Source: Rhodoferax sp. (lineage in GTDB: Bacteria > Pseudomonadota > Gammaproteobacteria > Burkholderiales > Burkholderiaceae_C). Taken from it: DNA of 64,000 bases. The translations under genes were made by a program, and so were the position numbers. Location of the stretch: the NCBI GenBank assembly GCA_024236015.1, contig JACKLK010000005.1, positions 310,001-374,000 of the forward strand, written 5' to 3'. This document shows, one piece after another, positions 34,559-43,158 of the stretch. Position 1 is the first letter of the stretch; the number at the start of each line of letters is the position of its first letter. The notes under the pieces were generated by a model. That model was not told where the DNA came from. It was given only the letters and a program-made list of their open reading frames with translations, and searched no databases.

Positions 34559-35646
34559 CATCGACTTCGGCGGGCGTGCGCCTCGAAGCCGTGCACAAGC
34601 GTTATGGCCAGACCGTCGTGCTGCACGCGGTCGACCTGGCGATCGAACCGGGCGAGTTCTTCGTGTTGCTCGGCCCGTCGGGTTCGGGCAAGACGACGAC
34701 ACTGCGCATCCTGGCGGGCCTGGAAGAGGTCAGTGGCGGGCGCATGCTGATGGACGGCGTCGACGTGACGCGGCGCGAACCGGGCGAACGCGACGTGGCG
34801 ATGGTGTTCCAGAGTTATGCGCTGTACCCGCACATGACGGTGGCGCAGAACATCGGGTTTCCGCTGAAGATGGTCGGCACGGCGCCGCCGGTGATCGAGC
34901 GCGCCGTGCAGGAGGCTGCGGCCAAGGTCGAGATCGGCCATCTGCTGGCGCGCACGCCCGGCCAGCTGTCGGGGGGGCAGCAACAGCGCGTGGCGCTGGC
35001 GCGGGCCATCGTGCGCCAGCCCCGGCTGTTCCTGCTCGACGAACCGCTGTCCAACCTCGACGCCAAGCTGCGACTGGAAACCCGGCTCGGCCTGCACAAG
35101 CTGCAGCGGGCGCTGGACACGACCATGGTCTACGTGACGCACGACCAGGAAGAGGCGATGACGCTGGCCGATCGCATCGCGGTATTCATGGACGGGCGCA
35201 TCGTGCAGGTCGGAACGCCGCGCGAAATTTACGCGACACCGGCTACGACGGCGGTAGCCGGCTTCATCGGCACGCCGCCGATGAACCTGGTCCCCGGAAC
35301 CTGGCAGGGCCGGACCGTGGCTGTCGGCGATGCGGTGCTGCCGGTCGCGCAGGCAGCGGCGGCACCGACCCCGGTGGTGCTCGGCGTGCGCCCCGCCGAC
35401 CTGTGCATCGCCGAGCAGGGCATCGCGGCGACGGTCGAGCGTGTCGAAGACCTGGGCGACAGCAGCATCGTCAGCTTTCGCGACGCCGACCAGCGCCTCT
35501 TGAAGTTGAAGAACGACCGTCCACCGGCCGTGCGCGAGGGCGATGCCGTGTGCCTGGCATTTGCACCCGAGGCCGCCCATCTGTTCGACCCCGCCGGCGG
35601 GCGGCGCCTGGGCATGGTCGGCGCCGCTGCCGCCGCGCACGCATGA
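34555..35646 (+). CDS. ABC importer ATP-binding subunit (UgpC/MalK type)
   Basis: This is a 363-residue ATPase with Walker A GPSGSGKTTT, Q-loop FQSYALYPHMTV, signature LSGGQQQRVALAR, Walker B LFLLDEPLSNLD and switch His VTHDQEEAM, all intact. The C-terminal regulatory MalK-type domain (TOBE fold, from about residue 240: FIGTPPMNLVPG, VLGVRPADL) is present but short. It is coupled to the permease by the ATGA overlap. The sulfatase gene starts 37 bases later. Confidence 0.95.
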   Translation: MTSTSAGVRLEAVHKRYGQTVVLHAVDLAIEPGEFFVLLGPSGSGKTTTLRILAGLEEVSGGRMLMDGVDVTRREPGERDVAMVFQSYALYPHMTVAQNIGFPLKMVGTAPPVIERAVQEAAAKVEIGHLLARTPGQLSGGQQQRVALARAIVRQPRLFLLDEPLSNLDAKLRLETRLGLHKLQRALDTTMVYVTHDQEEAMTLADRIAVFMDGRIVQVGTPREIYATPATTAVAGFIGTPPMNLVPGTWQGRTVAVGDAVLPVAQAAAAPTPVVLGVRPADLCIAEQGIAATVERVEDLGDSSIVSFRDADQRLLKLKNDRPPAVREGDAVCLAFAPEAAHLFDPAGGRRLGMVGAAAAAHA

Positions 35647-35683
35647 ACCGCACTTCCGATCCTGTTGCCCAATGGAGTACCCC

Positions 35684-37315
35684 ATGAAGACCCGCAAGCC
35701 GAACGTCATCCTCATCCTCAACGACGACATGGGGTATTCGGACATCGGTTGTTATGGCGGCGAAGTGCTCACGCCAAACCTCGACCGGCTGGCCGCGGGC
35801 GGCTTGCGCTTCAGCCAGTTCTACAACACCGCGCGCTGCAGCCCGTCGCGCGCATCGATGTTGACCGGCCTGCATCCGCACCAGACGGGTGTCGGCATCC
35901 TGACCTACGACTCGGGGCCCGAAGGATATGCGGGAAACCTGAACCAGCGTTGCGTGACGATCGCCCAGGTGCTCAAGTCGCACGGCTACCGGACCTACAT
36001 GAGCGGCAAGTGGCATGTGGCCTCCAGCCTGTCGAATCCGACCGATACCTGGCCGCTGCAGCGCGGCTTCGACGCCTTCTACGGCACCATCATCGGCGCC
36101 GGCAGCTTCTACGACCCCAACACCTTGACGCGTGGCAACGACAACATCGAACACGAGGCGCACGCGCCCGGCTTCTTCTACACCGACGCGATTAGCGACC
36201 AGGCGGTGGCCTACATCGAGCAGCATGCGCAGGCCCACGCCGATACGCCGTTCTTCGAATACGTGGCCTACACCGCGCCGCATTGGCCACTGCACGCCCA
36301 TGAAGAGGATATCGCCAAGTACAAGGGCCGCTTCGACAAGGGCTGGGACGCGCTGCGCGAGGAGCGGCTGGAAAGACTCGTCGCATCCGGACTGCTCAAG
36401 GACGCCTGGAAACTCACGGAGCGCGACCCGAGCCAGCCGCCCTGGACCGAGGCCGAGGCCGACGAGCAGTTCCGCGCCTGGACGCTGCGCTGCATGGAGG
36501 TCTACGCGGCGCAGATCGATCGGATGGACCAGGGCATCGGGCGTATCCTCGCTGCACTCGAGAAAGCCGGGCAGATCGACAACACGATGATCGTGTTCCT
36601 GTCCGACAATGGTGCCTGTGCCGAGGACATCCCCGAGAACGTGGGCATCGACGAACTCGTCGACAAGCTGATGATCGCGCGTGCGCAGACCCGCGGCGGC
36701 GAGCCGGTGCACTTCGGCAACGACACGGCGCGCATGCCCGGACCGGAGAACACCTACCAGAGTTATGGCACGGCCTGGGCCAACCTGTCGAACACGCCGT
36801 TCCGGCTCTACAAGCACTGGATCCACGAAGGAGGCATCTCGACGCCGCTGATCGTGCATTGGCCCCAGGGCATCGCCGAACGGGGCGGCATCCGCCATGC
36901 GCCGGGTTATCTGCCCGACATCATGGCCACGATCCTCGACGTGACCGGCAGCAGTTATCCGCAGGAGTACGAAGGGCGCGCGATCGCGCCGCTCGAGGGC
37001 CAGAGCCTGGCGCCGGTGTTTCGTGCCGACGGCCCGGCGCGTGGTCCGATGTTCTGGGAGCACGAAGGCAATGCGGCGGTGCGCATCGGCAAATGGAAGC
37101 TGGTCCGGCGTTATCCCGGCCCATGGGAACTCTACGACATGGAGACCGACCGTACCGAACTGCACGACCTCGCCGCCCGCCATCCCGAACGTGTCGCAGA
37201 CATGGCCCGGCAATACGATGCCTGGGCCGAACGCTGCGGCGTGATCCCGCGCGACAAGATCGTCGCGCTGATGCACCGCCAGGGCGTCACCCGCGCGTTC
37301 TGGGAGAAAGACTGA
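35684..37315 (+). CDS. Cytoplasmic sulfatase (formylglycine-dependent)
   Basis: This is a 543-residue type-I sulfatase. It has PNVILILNDDMGYSDIGCYGG (metal-binding Asp pair), the Cys-type modification motif C-S-P-S-R at residue 52 in NTARCSPSRASMLTG, SGKWHVASS and FLSDNGA (second metal pair). No signal peptide precedes it (MKTRKPNVIL), so it should act in the cytoplasm. Conversion of Cys52 to formylglycine would be done by the next gene. The family (arylsulfatase/S1) covers sulfated sugars, glycolipids, phenols and choline sulfate; the ABC type favours a sugar-like ester. The ATG follows a GGAG site. Confidence 0.92.
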   Translation: MKTRKPNVILILNDDMGYSDIGCYGGEVLTPNLDRLAAGGLRFSQFYNTARCSPSRASMLTGLHPHQTGVGILTYDSGPEGYAGNLNQRCVTIAQVLKSHGYRTYMSGKWHVASSLSNPTDTWPLQRGFDAFYGTIIGAGSFYDPNTLTRGNDNIEHEAHAPGFFYTDAISDQAVAYIEQHAQAHADTPFFEYVAYTAPHWPLHAHEEDIAKYKGRFDKGWDALREERLERLVASGLLKDAWKLTERDPSQPPWTEAEADEQFRAWTLRCMEVYAAQIDRMDQGIGRILAALEKAGQIDNTMIVFLSDNGACAEDIPENVGIDELVDKLMIARAQTRGGEPVHFGNDTARMPGPENTYQSYGTAWANLSNTPFRLYKHWIHEGGISTPLIVHWPQGIAERGGIRHAPGYLPDIMATILDVTGSSYPQEYEGRAIAPLEGQSLAPVFRADGPARGPMFWEHEGNAAVRIGKWKLVRRYPGPWELYDMETDRTELHDLAARHPERVADMARQYDAWAERCGVIPRDKIVALMHRQGVTRAFWEKD

Positions 37316-37333
37316 GCCGCGGCGCAGGCAAGC

Positions 37334-38242
37334 ATGGCAGCCTCGTGTTGCGGACCATCCGGCGGAACCACCGCCGCCCCGCTGGCAGCGCAGCCAGCCG
37401 GGCCGGCCTGCCCGCAGCCGGGCGGCTCGGGCATCGGCGATACGGCACACGCATGGTGCCTGGTCCCGGCAGGCAGCTTCATGATGGGCAATGAGGGCCC
37501 GGACGCGATGCCGGGCGACGGCGAAGGGCCGGTGCGGGCCGTGGCGCTGGACGCTTTTCGCATTGGCGCCACCACCGTCACCAATGCCGCGTTCGCCGCC
37601 TTCGTGCGTGCCACGCACTACGTGACCGACGCCGAGCGCGCGGGCAACTCGTTCGTCTTCTATCTGCAACTGCCCGAAACCACGCGGCGGCAGATGCGCC
37701 ATGCGGTCAGCGGCCTGCCCTGGTGGTTGCCGGTGCCGGACGCCTCGTGGCAACGGCCCGAGGGCCCGGGCTCGCAGGTGCACGAGCGCAGCCTCCATCC
37801 GGTCGTGCATGTGTCATGGAACGATGCCGTGGCCTATTGCCGATGGGCCGGCACGCGGCTGCCGAGCGAAGCCCAATGGGAACGCGCCGCGCGCGGGGGG
37901 CTTGCGGGATGCCGGTTTCCGTGGGGTGACGACTTGTTCGACGCGCGGGGACTGCCCCGGTGCAACGTGTTTCGCGGCCAGTTCCCGAACCGGCCCGTAC
38001 CCGGCTGGCAGCCGGCGCCGATCGCCGCCGGCGCAGGTGAACCCAATGGCTTCGGTCTGATCAACGCCTGCGGAAACGTCTGGGAGTGGTGTGCCGACGA
38101 ACTCGCGTCTGGCGTGCGTGCGCTGCGCGGCGGATCGTTCCTGTGTCACGACTCCTATTGCAACCGTTACCGTGTTGCCGCGCGCAGCTCGAACACGACG
38201 ACCACGTCGGCCAGCAACATCGGCTTTCGCGTCGCAGCGTGA
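37334..38242 (+). CDS. Formylglycine-generating enzyme (SUMF1 family)
   Basis: This is a 302-residue protein with the FGE fold: VPAGSFMMGNEGPDAM, VRAVALDAFRIGATTVTNAAFAAF, LHPVVHVSWNDAVAYCRWAG, LPSEAQWERAARGG, NACGNVWEWCAD. The C-terminal RGGSFLCHDSYCNRYRVAAR has both copper-binding cysteines of true aerobic FGEs, which sets it apart from other SUMF1-domain proteins. No signal peptide is present. It sits 18 bases after the sulfatase and is presumably its dedicated maturase. Its first residues are Cys- and Gly-rich (AASCCGPSGG), an oddity without known meaning. Confidence 0.93.
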   Translation: MAASCCGPSGGTTAAPLAAQPAGPACPQPGGSGIGDTAHAWCLVPAGSFMMGNEGPDAMPGDGEGPVRAVALDAFRIGATTVTNAAFAAFVRATHYVTDAERAGNSFVFYLQLPETTRRQMRHAVSGLPWWLPVPDASWQRPEGPGSQVHERSLHPVVHVSWNDAVAYCRWAGTRLPSEAQWERAARGGLAGCRFPWGDDLFDARGLPRCNVFRGQFPNRPVPGWQPAPIAAGAGEPNGFGLINACGNVWEWCADELASGVRALRGGSFLCHDSYCNRYRVAARSSNTTTTSASNIGFRVAA

Positions 38243-38328
38243 ACGGCGCGGACGCACGCGCGCCGCGGCGTAGACTCGTGGTCGCAATCGTTCACCTGCC
38301 GGCCAGACTCTCTGCGGAGACCACCACC

Positions 38329-38604
38329 ATGCCCAGCAAGACCTTCACCGGCGGCCGCATCCGCCGCGCCGATTACGACAGCGACTCGCGCCAGCTCGAC
38401 CTGCTGTGGGACAACAAGACCACGCTGGCCTACAAGCAGGTGCCCGAGGAGGTGTACCGCCGGTTGTGCGCCGCGCCGAATCCGGCTACCTACTGGGAAG
38501 ACCGGATCGCCGACGAATACCCGAAAGGCACGCCGAAGAAATCCGGCGCCGGGCCCGACGCGGCGCAGGCCTTCGACGACCTGTTCGGCAACAAGGGCGA
38601 CTGA
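38329..38604 (+). CDS. KTSC-domain protein
   Basis: This is a 91-residue protein. The KTSC domain spans RADYDSDSRQLDLLWDNKTTLAYKQ-type sequence (first 60 residues), including AYKQVPEEVYRRL; KTSC proteins are short and of unknown, possibly nucleic-acid-related function. A 31-residue tail (KSGAGPDAAQAFDDLFGNKGD) follows. It is the last gene before the convergent glutaminase and 86 bases after the FGE gene, so probably not part of the sulfatase operon. Confidence 0.82.
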   Translation: MPSKTFTGGRIRRADYDSDSRQLDLLWDNKTTLAYKQVPEEVYRRLCAAPNPATYWEDRIADEYPKGTPKKSGAGPDAAQAFDDLFGNKGD

Positions 38605-38691
38605 AACGGACTGCGCATCGCGCGCGGGCATGGTGCAGCGGCTCGGGCCAGACTCGCTGACACACAACGCCGCGGCTGCGGCAGTTCGACT

Positions 38692-39603
38692 TCAGAACAC
38701 CGACAAACCCGTACGCGTGACGAACAACTCCAGTGCCCGACGCGCCACCACCGAGTTGCCGGTCTCGTCCAGGCCGGGCGACCAGGCGCACAACACCATC
38801 TCGCCCGGAATGACCGCGACGATGGCGCCTCCGACACCGCTCTTGCACGGGATGCCGACCTTGAACGCGAATTCGCCCGCGGCGTCGTAGGTGCCGCAGG
38901 TCAGCATCACCGAGTTGATGCGTCGTGCCTGTTCTCGGTCGACGATGCGTGCGCCGGTGCCGGGTTGTTCGCCGCCGTTGGCCAGGTAGCCGAAGGCATG
39001 GGCCAGCTGCGTGCAGGTGGCCACGATGGAACACTGGTGGCAATACAGCGCGAGCACGTCTTCGACATCGTTGTCGATCTGCTTGAAACTCTTGATGAAG
39101 TTGACCAGTGCCGCATTGCGGTAGCCGGTCTCGCGTTCGGAGCGCGCCACCTCTTCGTCGAACACGAATGACGCGCCATGCAGCTGGCGGCCGAGTTCGG
39201 CAAACACGCGTGCCGGTTCGGCATGGGCGCTGAGCAGCCGGTCGGCCACGCACAAGGCGCCGGCGTTGATGAACGGGTTGCGCGGCTTGCCGCGTTCGCT
39301 CTCGAGCTGCACCAGCGAGTTGAAGGCGTTGCCCGAAGGCTCGCGGCCGATGCGCTCCCACAAGGTCGGCCCCATGGCCTGCAGGCCGAGCGTGAGTCCC
39401 AGCACCTTGGACACGCTCTGGATCGAGAACGGCGTGTCGGCGTCGCCGGCCGCCGCCGTGTGGCCGTCGATGGTGCGCAGCGCGATGCCGAATTGCGCGA
39501 TCGGCACCCGGGCCAGGGCCGGTATGTAGTCGGCCACCTTGCCCTGGCCGATCATCGGCGCCACCTCGGTGGCGATGCTGTCCAGCAGCGACTGGTAATT
39601 CAC
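38692..39603 (-). CDS. glsA: Glutaminase
   Basis: This is a 303-residue serine-dependent glutaminase that converts glutamine to glutamate and ammonia. The beta-lactamase-like catalytic motif S63-x-x-K66 (FSIQSVSKVLGL) is present. So are GREPSGNAFNSLVQLE, KPRNPFINAGAL, SERETGYRNAALVNF and the C-terminal GIPCKSGVGGAIVAVIPG, which makes the family unambiguous. It follows the AGCS symporter gene (82 bases, same strand). A shared job in glutamine or alanine use is likely. Confidence 0.95.
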   Translation of the reverse strand: MNYQSLLDSIATEVAPMIGQGKVADYIPALARVPIAQFGIALRTIDGHTAAAGDADTPFSIQSVSKVLGLTLGLQAMGPTLWERIGREPSGNAFNSLVQLESERGKPRNPFINAGALCVADRLLSAHAEPARVFAELGRQLHGASFVFDEEVARSERETGYRNAALVNFIKSFKQIDNDVEDVLALYCHQCSIVATCTQLAHAFGYLANGGEQPGTGARIVDREQARRINSVMLTCGTYDAAGEFAFKVGIPCKSGVGGAIVAVIPGEMVLCAWSPGLDETGNSVVARRALELFVTRTGLSVF

Positions 39604-39685
39604 AAGGGCGTCTCCGTTCGTTGCGCCACCCGCGGCGACGGGCAGCAGCGACTGTATCGGATCGCGCCCGGTGCGCGCGGCAGCG

Positions 39686-41134
39686 TCACCGTCGGTGCGG
39701 CGCCGCGTCCGGGTCCTTGCCGGTCCAGGCGTTGCGGTCGATGTTCAGGTCCTTGAACTTGTCGGGGTCGAGCACCGGGCGCGCGATGCCGGCGGCGAGT
39801 TGCTCGCGGAAATCGACGATCAGCCGCTTGGCGGTGGGGAACAGCATCATCAGCGCGAGCAGGTTGACCACCGCCAGAATGCCCATCATCGGGTCGGAGA
39901 AGAAGAACACCGCCGTGGCCGCCGGCGCGACCGCGCCGATGAACACGATGCCCACCACGACCAGCCGCAGCCCGTGCACGGCGAAGGCCTTGTTCGTCAT
40001 GATGGACATCGCGTTCTCGCCCAGGTAGTAGTTGTAGATGATGGAGCTGAACGCGAACAGCAGGATGGCCGCGGTGAGCGCGTATTGCGCCCACTCGCCC
40101 AGGTGCGAGACCAGCGACTGCTGGGTCAGCGCGACACCGTCGATGCCTTCGGCCCCGGGCACGTAGACCTTGCCCAGCAGGATCACGAAGGCGGTGCAGC
40201 TGCAGATGACGAAGGTGTCGATGAACACCGACAGCGACTGCGTGATGCCCTGGCTCACCGGATGACGCACGTCGGCGGTGGCCGCCACGTTGGGCGCCGA
40301 ACCCAGGCCGGCCTCGTTCGAGAACAGGCCGCGGCGCAGGCCTTGCGCCAATGCCGCGCCCATGCCACCTCCGACCGCCTCCTCGAAACCGAAGGCATTC
40401 GCGAAGATCGAGCGGATCACGCCGGGCAACTCACCGATGTTCATCGCGATCACCAGCAGCGCCAGCAGGATGTAGCCGAATGCCATCACCGGCACGATGA
40501 CGTCGGCCACCTTGGCGATGCGGTGGATGCCGCCGTAGACGATCAGCCCGGTGCCGATGGCCAGGAAGATGCCGGTCCAGATACGTTCGATGCCCAGGCT
40601 GTCGAGCGCGGCGCCAGCCACGGTATTGCCCTGGAAGGCGTTGAAGCCGAGCGCGAACGAGGCGATCAGGCACACCGCATAGAGCACTGCCAGCCACTTG
40701 TAGTCCGCGCCCAGTCCGAACAGGATGGAGCGTGCCGGCCCGCCGCGGAAGTCGCCGTTCTCCTCCTTGCGCTTGTACAGCTGCGCCAGCGAACATTCGA
40801 TCAGGCTGGTGGCCATGCCGACCGCGGCGATGGCCCACATCCAGAACACCGCACCCGGCCCGCCGAGCGTGATCGCCACCGCGACGCCGGCGATGTTGCC
40901 GCCACCGACGCGTCCGCCCACCGACACCAGCAGCGCCTCGCGCGCCGAGATCGCATTCGGGTCGGCCGATTCGTTCTGCCCGGCCAGCACCCGGAACATG
41001 CGCACGAAGTACCGCAGCTGCACGAAGCCGGTGGCCATCGTGAAGAACAGGCCGAGCACGACCAGGAACGGGATCAGCGCCCAGCCCCAGGTGAGGTCGC
41101 CGATGACGTTGAAGACCTTCTCGAGCAGTTCCAT
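39686..41134 (-). CDS. Sodium:amino-acid symporter (AGCS family)
   Basis: This is a 482-residue transporter of the alanine/glycine:cation symporter family with about eleven helices. Characteristic motifs are SVGGRVGGGNIAGVAVAI (cation/substrate region), LRRGLFSNEAGLGSAPNVAA and ENAMSIMTNKAF. The ATG at 41134 has a strong AGGAGG site. Some members (AlsT) carry glutamine, which fits the neighbouring glutaminase gene. The 219 bases between it and the ABC-F gene were checked for a glycine riboswitch; only fragments resembling it were seen, so none is called. Confidence 0.93.
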   Translation of the reverse strand: MELLEKVFNVIGDLTWGWALIPFLVVLGLFFTMATGFVQLRYFVRMFRVLAGQNESADPNAISAREALLVSVGGRVGGGNIAGVAVAITLGGPGAVFWMWAIAAVGMATSLIECSLAQLYKRKEENGDFRGGPARSILFGLGADYKWLAVLYAVCLIASFALGFNAFQGNTVAGAALDSLGIERIWTGIFLAIGTGLIVYGGIHRIAKVADVIVPVMAFGYILLALLVIAMNIGELPGVIRSIFANAFGFEEAVGGGMGAALAQGLRRGLFSNEAGLGSAPNVAATADVRHPVSQGITQSLSVFIDTFVICSCTAFVILLGKVYVPGAEGIDGVALTQQSLVSHLGEWAQYALTAAILLFAFSSIIYNYYLGENAMSIMTNKAFAVHGLRLVVVGIVFIGAVAPAATAVFFFSDPMMGILAVVNLLALMMLFPTAKRLIVDFREQLAAGIARPVLDPDKFKDLNIDRNAWTGKDPDAAPHRR

Positions 41135-41353
41135 GACCCATCCTCCTTGTTGTTGATTCGATCGCATGGCCGCCCGACGCGACGGCGAAACGCCTGCTCT
41201 CGCTTCTACTTTGATATCCGTCAAGCCGCAAGCCCCTGCGCGGCACGGGCTGGCCGGTGACGGCTTTCATGTCGGAAATGCACAACAGCGTGCCGCCGTC
41301 GAGCCAGGCCACGCCAGGACGGGTCCGCGCCACGGACCACCGGCGCCGGGTCG

Positions 41354-42982
41354 TCAGCCGTGTGCCATGGTCCAGCCCGCGCCCGCGCGCTCCAGCACAT
41401 GTGTCGGTCGCAGCGCCTGCACAAAGGCGTCGTCGTGCGACACGAACACCAGGGCCCCGGGCCAGGACGCCAGCATGGCCTCGAGGGCCTGCATCGCCGC
41501 CAGGTCGAGGTGATTGGTCGGCTCGTCGAGCAACAGCAGTCCCGGCGTCGGCTGGTGCAGGCCGGCGCACAGCAGGGCGCCGCGCATCCGTTCGCCACCG
41601 CTGAGCGTCCCGGCGGGTCGATGGATCCGGTCCGGCCCCAGGCCGGCCTGGGCCAGATGCTGGCGCAACTGCGCCGTGTCCATGCCCGGCGCCGCCGCCT
41701 GCAGCTGGTCCAGCAGGTCGCGCCGCGGATCGAGCAGGCTCAGCGACTGGTCCAGCAGCGCGGTGCCCAGGGGGGTGCGGCAATCGCCACGCGCCGGCGA
41801 CAGCCGGCCCGCGATCAGGCGCAGCAGCGTCGACTTGCCGCAGCCATTGGGACCGCGCAACTGCATCCGGGCCGGGCCTTGCAGGCACAGGTCCAGCGCC
41901 TGGCCCCAGGCCCACGGGCCGATCAGGCCTTCGAGCACCAGCACCGGGCGATGCGGCGGCACGGCCTGCAGCTGGCGCGGGAAGCGGGGCGTCTCCAGAT
42001 CCTGCGCCCATGCGCGCCAGGCATCGGTGACGTCCTGGTGCAGCAGGCTGCTGCGTTGCAGATGCCGCTCCTGCAAGGCGCCCAGCGAGTGTTCGGCGCG
42101 TTCGCGCCGCGCGTCGAGCAGCATGCGGCCCTGGCTGCCGGTGTCGCGTTCGCGCCGGCCCCGTGCCTGCCGGCGCGCCGCACGCTCGGCCTGAACCTGC
42201 ATCCGGGTCTGTGCGCGTGCACGGGTGAGCCGCGCGTGCGCCAGTCGCTCGCGCGCAGCGGCTTGCTGCGCATCGCGTTGTTGCTGCACCAGGGTCCAGC
42301 CACCGCCATAGCGGCGCAGGCCGCCCTGGGCCAGTTCCAGCGTGCGGTCCACATCGGCCAGCAGGCGGCGGTCATGGCTGATCAGCAGCAGTGCCCGCCC
42401 GTCGGCCCGCCACGCGCCGATGGCCGTGCGCAAGGCCGCGTGGTGTGGCGCATCGAGATGGTTGCCGGGTTCGTCGAGCACCAGCAGGTCGGCATCGCTG
42501 TACAAGGCGCCCATCAGCCGCAACCACAGGCACTGGCCGCCGCTGAGGGTGGCGGGCGTGTCGGTCGCCTCGTCGAGGCCGGTGTGCGCGAGCAGCGCCC
42601 GCCAGTGCGATTCCAGATCCCAGCGCTCGCCCACGGCCTCGACGTCGGCGGCGGTGCCCTGGCCGGCTTCGAGCCGGCGCAACGCATCGAGCGGCCGATG
42701 CAGCCCGGCCAGCGCGGCCAGGCTGCGGTGGCGGACCCGCGCATCGGCATCGTCCTGCGCCACATGCCGTACGCGGGCCAGGGGGTCGACCCGGCCGCGG
42801 CTGGGCGCAAGCAGGCCGGCGACGATGCGGCCCAGCGTGGACTTGCCGCAGCCGTTGCGGCCGATCAGCGCGATCGACTCGGCGTGCAGGGTTTCGGTGA
42901 TGTTGTCGAAAAGGACCCGCCCGTCGGGCAAGGTGTGGCCGACTCCATGCAGGGAGATGCGGCGATCGGGTGGTGCAGCCAT
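41354..42982 (-). CDS. ABC-F family ATPase
   Basis: This is a soluble protein of about 542 residues with two ATPase cassettes and no membrane part. Cassette 1 has Walker A IGRNGCGKST, signature LSGGQ and LVLDEPGNHLD, where Gly replaces the usual Thr of the ABC-F EPTNHLD motif. Cassette 2 has PNGCGKST, LSGGERMRGALL and LLDEPTNHLD. A helical, Arg-rich linker (AQTRMQVQAERAARRQARGRRE) joins them, as in Uup/EttA-type ribosome-associated proteins. The ATG at 42982 follows AGGAG. A role at the ribosome is inferred from the family; antibiotic resistance cannot be claimed from this sequence. Confidence 0.9.
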   Translation of the reverse strand: MAAPPDRRISLHGVGHTLPDGRVLFDNITETLHAESIALIGRNGCGKSTLGRIVAGLLAPSRGRVDPLARVRHVAQDDADARVRHRSLAALAGLHRPLDALRRLEAGQGTAADVEAVGERWDLESHWRALLAHTGLDEATDTPATLSGGQCLWLRLMGALYSDADLLVLDEPGNHLDAPHHAALRTAIGAWRADGRALLLISHDRRLLADVDRTLELAQGGLRRYGGGWTLVQQQRDAQQAAARERLAHARLTRARAQTRMQVQAERAARRQARGRRERDTGSQGRMLLDARRERAEHSLGALQERHLQRSSLLHQDVTDAWRAWAQDLETPRFPRQLQAVPPHRPVLVLEGLIGPWAWGQALDLCLQGPARMQLRGPNGCGKSTLLRLIAGRLSPARGDCRTPLGTALLDQSLSLLDPRRDLLDQLQAAAPGMDTAQLRQHLAQAGLGPDRIHRPAGTLSGGERMRGALLCAGLHQPTPGLLLLDEPTNHLDLAAMQALEAMLASWPGALVFVSHDDAFVQALRPTHVLERAGAGWTMAHG

Positions 42983-43158
42983 GCGAGGCTCCTGGTGCGA
43001 GGACACGGGACAACCGGGCCAACAGTTGTGGCTCGGTCACGGTTGTCGGCCGTCCGGCGGTGCCGGGCGGCGTGTCTCACAGGCGCATGGGTGACGATCT
43101 CCGATTCGGGTTCGAGTTCCCGATTCTAGCGGCGCCGGTGTGGTCGGCGCCGCGCGGC

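Noticed and set aside
41135..41353. Glycine riboswitch before the AGCS symporter
   Set aside because: A GCGAGAG-like piece is present on the minus strand, but the GCCGAAGG and CAGG-AAAAGGAC parts of the aptamer are missing.
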